Source of the DNA: Desulfobacterales bacterium
GTDB taxonomy: Bacteria > Desulfobacterota > Desulfobacteria > Desulfobacterales > C00003060
Reading direction: 5' to 3'
Length of the DNA stretch: 5,723 nt
Assembly (NCBI GenBank): GCA_030668505.1
Contig: DAOUTV010000139.1
Span: 1 to 5,723, forward strand
The notes under the pieces are model-generated. The model did not search any database, was not told the DNA's origin, and saw only the letters and a program-made list of their open reading frames with translations. This document shows positions 1 to 3,481 of the stretch, piece after piece. Numbering within the stretch: position 1 is the first letter of the stretch; each line of letters starts with the position of its first letter. Made by a program: the position numbers and the translations under genes.

Positions 1-126
1 GTGGTTTTCCAGGTCTTTTATATGGCTGCTTACCGTAGGCTGGGAAAGGTAGACCGCCTTAGCCGCCCTGGAAAAGCTTCTCAACTCAACCACTCGGCAG
101 AATATTTGGAGCCTCCACAAGTCCAT
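1..126 (-). CDS. LysR-family transcriptional regulator, N-terminal 42 residues (cut by window edge)
   Basis: The minus strand encodes 42 codons from an ATG at 124-126 to the left edge. The protein begins MDLWRLQIFCRVVELRSF and continues with the helix-turn-helix segment SRAAKAVYLSQPTVSSHIKDLE (about residues 19-40), the classic LysR winged-helix signature in which SQPTVSSHIKDLE is the recognition helix. LysR regulators bind promoter DNA as oligomers and respond to a small ligand through a C-terminal domain, which lies outside this window. The MDLWxLxIFCxVVELxSF start resembles the CysB-like LysR group associated with selenium metabolism in sulfate reducers; this is recalled family resemblance, not a search result. 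The start is well bounded, because an in-frame TGA lies four codons upstream and no other start codon intervenes. No strong Shine-Dalgarno is visible. It follows coaD on the same strand after 220 bp, so it probably has its own promoter. Confidence 0.88.
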   Translation of the reverse strand, partial: MDLWRLQIFCRVVELRSFSRAAKAVYLSQPTVSSHIKDLENH

Positions 127-133
127 CGCAACC

Positions 134-222
134 GTTCATTGGGTACTGGAGCATTGCAGTGTTGGAAAATACGTGAAACCCTGGAGTCCCTCTGCATATG
201 GTTTTTCCATCACTCCAGTACT
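134..222. repeat. Inverted repeat with octamer-periodic flanks upstream of lysR
   Basis: GTACTGGAG at 143-151 is matched exactly by CTCCAGTAC at 213-221, and inside it TGGAAAA (163-169) pairs with TTTTCCA (203-209). Both flanks read as degenerate 8-nt units. On the minus strand from 165 to 134 they are CCAACACT, GCAATGCT, CCAGTACC, CAATGAAC; on the plus strand from 207 they are CCATCACT, CCAGTACT. The two sets face each other around a core of about 40 bp. Transcribed leftward, the region would form a stem-loop in the lysR leader, ending 17 nt before its ATG. It could be a small palindromic repeat element or a regulatory leader; the sequence alone does not decide. Confidence 0.55.
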
Positions 223-255
223 ACAAGGCCTCTAACTTTTCTGATGTATCAGTCT

Positions 256-349
256 TGATGAAATCGTAAAAAGTCTTTTGCGAAAGACATCTTAAATACG
301 CCTAAAATGGTCACAGAGTGAGTAAAATTGACTTTTTGCGAAACCATCA
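256..349. repeat. Imperfect 20-bp inverted repeat overlapping the coaD stop codon
   Basis: The 20 bases at 256-275 (TGATGAAATCGTAAAAAGTC) match the reverse complement of 330-349 at 16 of 20 positions, enclosing a 54-bp AT-rich core. The outer end of the right arm contains the coaD TGA stop (347-349). The length and arrangement resemble a small non-autonomous palindromic element. Similar TCG(T/C)AAAAAGTC strings are, as far as I recall, frequent in spacers of Desulfobacterota genomes, but I could not check this. No target-site duplication is evident. Confidence 0.55.
268..288 (-). terminator. Possible weak intrinsic terminator after coaD
   Basis: Read on the minus strand, GTCTTT, a 4-nt loop CGCA and AAAGAC form a perfect 6-bp stem (273-288), followed directly by five T residues (268-272). 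It lies about 58 nt past the coaD stop, between coaD and lysR. The stem is short and AT-rich, and its 3' arm is also part of the 256-275/330-349 inverted repeat, so an alternative fold competes with it. Confidence 0.35.
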
Positions 350-838
350 CTCTTGAGAAGTCCCAAACTTTTGCTTTAGCTTTTTGCAAACAATGTCAGG
401 AACCATGCCACGGGTGTCTCCTCCGAACTGAGCGGCTTCCTTAATGATCGAGGAACTGATATAAATCCACCGCAACCCTGTCATAAGAAAAACCGTTTGA
501 ACATTCTTATTAAGCTTCCGATTCATCAGGGCCATCTGAAATTCATATTCAAAGTCAGATACCGCTCTAAGGCCCCGCAAAATGGCATCTGCCTGACGCC
601 TGACAACATAATCGACCAAGAGCCCGTCAAAGCTATCCACCAGAACACCCGGCATCTCCTTAAAGGTTTCCTGGAGCATCTCCAGGCGTTCCTCAATGGT
701 AAAAAGTGGTGTTTTGGTCCCATTTCTGGCTATGGCAACTACGACCTTATCGAAAAGTCTAAGCCCACGCCGGACGACATCGCAATGTCCATTCGTAACC
801 GGATCAAAGGATCCGGGATATACTGCTATTTTTCCCAT
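347..838 (-). CDS. coaD: Phosphopantetheine adenylyltransferase (CoaD)
   Basis: The 163-residue protein has the usual bacterial CoaD length and motifs. It catalyses the penultimate step of coenzyme A synthesis, transferring AMP from ATP to 4'-phosphopantetheine to give dephospho-CoA and pyrophosphate, in the cytoplasm. Visible features are the nucleotidyltransferase motif YPGSFDPVTNGH (residues 7-18, with T15 and the catalytic-type H18 of the TxGH box), the substrate-binding LRGLRAVSDFEYE stretch (87-99, R88 and R91), and the C-terminal ISSSIIKE motif (127-134) that contacts ATP. Nothing essential is missing. The ATG at 838 is the natural start because MGKIAVYPGSFDP aligns with the family N-terminus. 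No good Shine-Dalgarno is seen; GGAG lies about 16 nt upstream, rather far. It follows rsmD, a common neighbour in bacteria, but here the two are separated by 191 bp holding a palindromic repeat. Confidence 0.97.
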   Translation of the reverse strand: MGKIAVYPGSFDPVTNGHCDVVRRGLRLFDKVVVAIARNGTKTPLFTIEERLEMLQETFKEMPGVLVDSFDGLLVDYVVRRQADAILRGLRAVSDFEYEFQMALMNRKLNKNVQTVFLMTGLRWIYISSSIIKEAAQFGGDTRGMVPDIVCKKLKQKFGTSQE

Positions 839-878
839 ATCTGAATAAAATCGCTCCGCGGTTCTATCTTTTAGTAGG

Positions 879-1019
879 CGTTCACAGGTTCAGTGTTCAC
901 CGTTTCAGCCGTCGTAGCCTACGGCTACTATGGCGAAGTCGGCTCAGGGTTACCTTTCAGATCCCATGAATCACCGTTCAGATTTTCGGTGAACCCTGAA
1001 CCTCTGAACCCGTGAACGG
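879..1019. repeat. Palindromic repeat with octameric GTTCA units between rsmD and coaD
   Basis: This element fills most of the 191-bp rsmD-coaD spacer. The left arm (879-902) reads, after a leading C, as GTTCACAG, GTTCAGT, GTTCACCG. The reverse complement of the right arm (987-1019) reads GTTCACGG, GTTCAGAG, GTTCAGG, GTTCACCG. The arms are therefore inverted copies that differ by one repeat unit. The core contains a perfect hairpin, GTAGCC-TAC-GGCTAC (914-928), within an outer AGCCG/CGGCT pair (907-911/940-944). It also holds CACCGTTTCAG-like direct repeats (898-908, about 951-960, 972-981) and a TCACCG/CGGTGA pair (971-976/987-992). No open frame or T-tract supports coding or termination. 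Confidence 0.75.
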
Positions 1020-1029
1020 TTACCAATTT

Positions 1030-1584
1030 TTATAACACGGGCATATAAAAAGAAACAAGAGTTTTCCCGTAATTCCTCTGGTCAGTTAGGATAAAACTTG
1101 CCACTTTCTCTGGTAGTACCTCGCGCCTGCTATGCTCTATTACGATTGTAGCCCCATCTGATGTCAACCCGGCACGTCCCAATAGTTGCATAGTTGGCTC
1201 CACAAAACCCCTGTCATAAGGGGGATCGATAAACACCAACCCAAAAGCATGGTCGATTGACTTCAAAAAATTCAACCCCCGAAGAACATCCCGTTTTAAT
1301 ATGATGCTTCTTTTTTCCAGGCAGCAGGCACAAACATTTCGAGTGAGCGCTTTTATGGCCTGAGCGGCTTTGTCGACAAACACGGCTGTTGCGGCTCCCC
1401 GGCTCAGCGCCTCTAAACCAAGACTTCCAGTGCCGGCAAACAGATCGAGTACAGCCGCATCTTCCGCTTCGCCTGCAAGGATGTTAAAAATTGACTCCCG
1501 CAGGTAGTCTGTGCTAGGTCGAATTGCCAAGCCCCGTATGTGGCAAAGCCTTTTCCCCCTCAGGGCACCGCCTATAACCCTCAC
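1030..1584 (-). CDS. rsmD: 16S rRNA (guanine(966)-N(2))-methyltransferase RsmD
   Basis: This 184-residue protein is a SAM-dependent N2-guanine methyltransferase. The family methylates G966 (E. coli numbering) of 16S rRNA in the small ribosomal subunit. The N-terminal MRVIGGALRGKRL (1-13) and RPSTDYLRESIFNIL (22-36) are family hallmarks. The SAM-binding Rossmann motif VLDLFAGTGSLGLEALSRGA spans about 45-64, and the catalytic DPPY box (120-123) is intact. The start is GTG at 1584: a GGAG Shine-Dalgarno (1590-1593) lies 5 nt upstream, and MRVIGG is the expected N-terminus. It begins 68 bp after the response-regulator gene, so cotranscription is possible, and it is followed by a repeat-filled spacer and coaD. 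The CACC pair around residues 86-89 gives an unusual local run of cysteines (C85, C87, C88), which I would not assign a function. Confidence 0.95.
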   Translation of the reverse strand: MRVIGGALRGKRLCHIRGLAIRPSTDYLRESIFNILAGEAEDAAVLDLFAGTGSLGLEALSRGAATAVFVDKAAQAIKALTRNVCACCLEKRSIILKRDVLRGLNFLKSIDHAFGLVFIDPPYDRGFVEPTMQLLGRAGLTSDGATIVIEHSRREVLPEKVASFILTDQRNYGKTLVSFYMPVL

Positions 1585-1589
1585 GTATT

Positions 1590-1593
1590 CTCC
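1590..1593 (-). promoter_or_regulatory. Ribosome binding site of rsmD supporting its GTG start
   Basis: GGAG on the minus strand sits 5 nt before the GTG at 1584. It supports the GTG as the start of RsmD, in agreement with the family N-terminus MRVIGG. Confidence 0.75.
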
Positions 1594-1618
1594 GATGTTC
1601 GTTGCTGGTTACTCGAGA

Positions 1619-1637
1619 CCTTTGAAAAAGTCAAAGG
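1619..1637 (-). other. Hairpin in the response regulator-rsmD spacer
   Basis: CCTTTGA (1619-1625) and TCAAAGG (1631-1637) form a perfect 7-bp stem with a 5-nt loop, starting 16 nt after the response-regulator stop codon. The following minus-strand bases (TCTCGAG) contain no T-tract, so it does not look like a full intrinsic terminator. It could stabilise the upstream mRNA or attenuate expression of rsmD. Confidence 0.5.
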
Positions 1638-1652
1638 AGTTTCCCAAAGCTC

Positions 1653-3005
1653 TCACTTAAGGCCGAAGGACTTGATTTTCTTGTGGAGGTGGCTCCTCTC
1701 AATGCCAATTGAGTCTGCGGTTTGAGAAATGTTGCTCTCATTTTCAGAAAGCTTCCGCAAGATATACATCTTTTCGAATTGTTTCTTGGCTTCTTTCAAC
1801 ATGTCTACATCAAAGATCCCCACCTCGGTAGTCATCTTGTCATTATGTTTATAGGAGGAAGGAATATCTCCTTCGTCAATCACGTCCGATTCAGTCATGA
1901 TGGCCAGTCTCTCCACCAAGTTCTTGAGTTCCCGAACATTACCCGGCCAGCGATAGACCTTGAGGTGCTCAACTACCCGAGGCGTCACGGTCTTCAAACT
2001 GCGGTGTCCCTCTTGTGAAAATTCTTTCAGGAAGGTTTCCACCAGCAACGGAATGTCTTCCGTGCGGTTGCGCAATGGGGGCACCTCTATAGGAATAACG
2101 TTTAACCGATAGTACAGGTCTTCTCGAAACATTCCTTTCTCGATTTCTTTTTCCAGGTCCTTGTTACTTGCTGCTATTACCCGCACATCCACAGTAAGTG
2201 TGCGACTGCCGCCGACCCGTTCAAATTTTTGCTCCTGCAAGATTCGAAGGATCTTGGCCTGAGTCTTGAGACTCATGTCTCCAATCTCATCCAAAAATAT
2301 CGTGCCGCCGCTGGCAACCTCGAATTTGCCTCGCTTTCTGGTAGAGGCTCCGGTGAACGCCCCCTTCTCATGGCCAAAAAGCTCGCTTTCGATCAACTCA
2401 TCCGGTATGGCAGCGCAGTTCACATCGATCAAGGGCTGGTCTGCACGACGGCTCATTTGGTGAATGGTACGGGCTACGAGTTCCTTTCCGGTTCCATTCT
2501 CGCCCGTGATCAAGACCCAAGCATTGGTCGGTGCGGCAACGGCAAATTGCTTCTTCAAGGCCTGAATGGGGGGGCTGTTTCCTGTAATGGAATGTCTTTC
2601 AAGGGTCTTCTTGCGAAGGAAGCGGTTTTCCTCTTCCAGTCGGCGAAAGTTGAGGGCGTTATTAATCGATACCACAATCTTTTCAATGGAAAGCGGCTTT
2701 TCGATAAAATCGTAAGCCCCCAGTTTCGTGGCCTTAACAGCTGTTTCAATTGTTCCGTGACCCGAAATAATGACCACCTGAAGAAACGGATGGGTCCTCT
2801 TGATTTCCTGGAGTGTTTCTATGCCGTCAATGCCCGGCATCCAGATATCCAGAAGGACCAGGTCTGGGGATTCCTCCTCTATAATCTTCAAGGCTTCATA
2901 ACCATTGGAAGCAGTCAGGACCTCAAACCCTTCATCAGAAAGGATGCCGCTTAGTGACTGCAGTATGGTGACTTCATCATCAACAGCTAATATTGTTGGA
3001 AACAC
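1653..3005 (-). CDS. Sigma-54-dependent response regulator, NtrX/NtrC type
   Basis: Using the GTG at 3005, the protein has 450 residues with three domains. A receiver domain (about 1-120) has the acidic pair D9/D10, phospho-acceptor D53 in LVLLDIWMPGIDG, S81 and K103. The AAA+ domain (about 140-365) has Walker A GENGTGKE (168-175), the sigma-54-contacting GAFTGA loop (215-220) and Walker B GGTIFLDE (233-240). A Fis-type helix-turn-helix closes the protein (about 424-447, NISQTADSIGIERSHLHKKI). Such proteins, once phosphorylated, oligomerise and hydrolyse ATP to open RpoN-holoenzyme promoters. SGHGTIETAVKATKLGAYDFIEKPLS and the GIERSHLHKKI tail are typical of NtrX. The cognate kinase is almost certainly the NtrY-like gene upstream, although 476 bp of repeats separates them. 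An in-frame ATG at 3080 would add 25 residues, but these translate a heptamer repeat array and precede a strong Shine-Dalgarno, so I reject it. Confidence 0.94.
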   Translation of the reverse strand: MFPTILAVDDEVTILQSLSGILSDEGFEVLTASNGYEALKIIEEESPDLVLLDIWMPGIDGIETLQEIKRTHPFLQVVIISGHGTIETAVKATKLGAYDFIEKPLSIEKIVVSINNALNFRRLEEENRFLRKKTLERHSITGNSPPIQALKKQFAVAAPTNAWVLITGENGTGKELVARTIHQMSRRADQPLIDVNCAAIPDELIESELFGHEKGAFTGASTRKRGKFEVASGGTIFLDEIGDMSLKTQAKILRILQEQKFERVGGSRTLTVDVRVIAASNKDLEKEIEKGMFREDLYYRLNVIPIEVPPLRNRTEDIPLLVETFLKEFSQEGHRSLKTVTPRVVEHLKVYRWPGNVRELKNLVERLAIMTESDVIDEGDIPSSYKHNDKMTTEVGIFDVDMLKEAKKQFEKMYILRKLSENESNISQTADSIGIERSHLHKKIKSFGLK

Positions 3006-3012
3006 AGTTCTA

Positions 3013-3018
3013 CTCCTT
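3013..3018 (-). promoter_or_regulatory. Ribosome binding site fixing the response-regulator start at GTG 3005
   Basis: AAGGAG on the minus strand lies 7 nt before the GTG codon at 3003-3005. From there the protein reads MFPTILAVDDE, the normal beginning of a receiver domain. No comparable site is visible before the alternative ATG at 3080. Confidence 0.82.
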
Positions 3019-3020
3019 CG

Positions 3021-3090
3021 ATTGTCTATTGACGATTGACGATTGAATATTGGGTCTTTCAGCCAATAGTCATTGGTCATTAGCTAGTGC
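3021..3090. repeat. Heptamer tandem repeat array before the response regulator
   Basis: Five consecutive 7-nt units occupy 3021-3055: ATTGTCT, ATTGACG, ATTGACG, ATTGAAT, ATTGGGT. After 7 nt, a second 7-nt phase follows at 3063-3090: CCAATAG, TCATTGG, TCATTAG, CTAGTGC, in which CCAAT-AGTC-ATTGG forms a small hairpin (3063-3076). The array ends 2 bp from the response-regulator Shine-Dalgarno, so changes in copy number could alter its leader. Seven-nt units shift the frame with each copy, which argues against a coding role. Confidence 0.7.
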
Positions 3091-3278
3091 CTATCCACGA
3101 ATCGTAAAACTCAATGGGCACAAGCGTAAGTTTCCAATTCAGAAATGAGCAATTTTCCGCAAGGTCAAGGAAAACAGGGGGTTGCGCGGAGGCGTACCGA
3201 GGTACGTCGCACAAACAACTCCGCAGTTTGACGCCGAGATTGCGGAAAAGGGCCATTTATGGATGGAAACTAGCTAAT
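3079..3278. repeat. Long palindromic element in the kinase-regulator spacer (element A)
   Basis: The outer ends are a perfect 10-bp inverted pair, ATTAGCTAGT (3079-3088) and ACTAGCTAAT (3269-3278). Inside, the 33-base arm 3130-3162 (GTTTCCA...TTTTCCGCAA) matches the reverse complement of the 31-base arm 3240-3270 with few differences. The left side carries about 41 extra bases between the outer and inner arms. The core holds a further hairpin with 3182-3198 against 3201-3214, tip CGTAC-CGAG-GTACG (3193-3206). The whole could fold into one long interrupted hairpin. No credible coding frame is present. It resembles a small non-autonomous or REP-like element; the family is unknown to me. Confidence 0.75.
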
Positions 3279-3291
3279 AACGGAGTGCCTT

Positions 3292-3465
3292 AAGTGAGCT
3301 AAAGTGAACTAAGGTGCCTAAAGTTAAAGGAATAAAACCAATCTTAAAAAAAGTTTCTTCAAGTCCCTGGCCCAGACCGGCACTATAGGCTCAGTAGATT
3401 AATCTAAGCACGTAGCGCCAGGGCGGGCCTCAACTTTAGCTCACTTTAGGCACTTTAGCTCACTT
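3292..3465. repeat. Palindromic element with 9/10-nt CTTTAGCTCA units after the kinase (element B)
   Basis: The arm 3292-3330 is a near inverted copy of 3428-3465. Their outer 15 bases (AAGTGAGCTAAAGTG) are identical, and inner CTAAAGTT is also shared. Each arm is a short tandem array. On the plus strand the right arm reads CTTTAGCTCA, CTTTAGGCA, CTTTAGCTCA, CTT. The core has a nested CCCTGGC/GCCAGGG pair (3365-3371/3417-3423) and the palindrome AGATTAATCT (3396-3405). Its near end lies 17 bp past the kinase stop. A run of seven A at 3345-3351 (T-tract on the minus strand) is not directly after a compact stem, so I do not call a terminator. Confidence 0.75.
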
Positions 3466-3481
3466 CTCCACCGTCAATCGG

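Noticed and set aside
1..258. An 85-codon open frame on the plus strand from the window start.
   Set aside because: The minus strand over 1-126 encodes a clear LysR helix-turn-helix, and the rest lies in a spacer with inverted repeats. The plus-strand protein has no recognisable features.
497..844. A 115-codon plus-strand open frame opposite coaD.
   Set aside because: It overlaps the complete and motif-intact coaD on the other strand and shows no family resemblance.
1009..1041. CCCGTG/CACGGG pair spanning the end of rsmD as a terminator.
   Set aside because: Only 6 bp with a 21-nt loop and no T-tract after it; it overlaps the rsmD C-terminal codons and is compatible with chance.
2229..2954. 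A long (241-codon) plus-strand open frame opposite the response regulator.
   Set aside because: It is entirely antisense to conserved AAA+ and receiver motifs, its protein has no domain signature, and such shadow frames are common opposite well-conserved genes.
3006..3080. N-terminal extension of the response regulator from ATG 3080.
   Set aside because: The added residues translate a heptamer repeat array, lack a ribosome binding site, and lie upstream of the AAGGAG-GTG start that gives the normal receiver N-terminus.
3021..3090. CRISPR-like array because of short regular repeats.
   Set aside because: Units are 7 nt with no spacers; CRISPR repeats are much longer and separated by unique spacers, and no cas gene is present.
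3345..3423. Possible intrinsic terminator after the kinase: CCCTGGC/GCCAGGG stem followed by a seven-T tract on the minus strand.
   Set aside because: The stem encloses about 45 nt and the T-tract is 13 nt beyond it, unlike a compact hairpin directly followed by T residues.
3006..3481. A sigma-54 promoter (GG-N10-GC type) in front of the response regulator.
   Set aside because: I found no convincing TGGCAC-N5-TTGC arrangement on the minus strand in this spacer.
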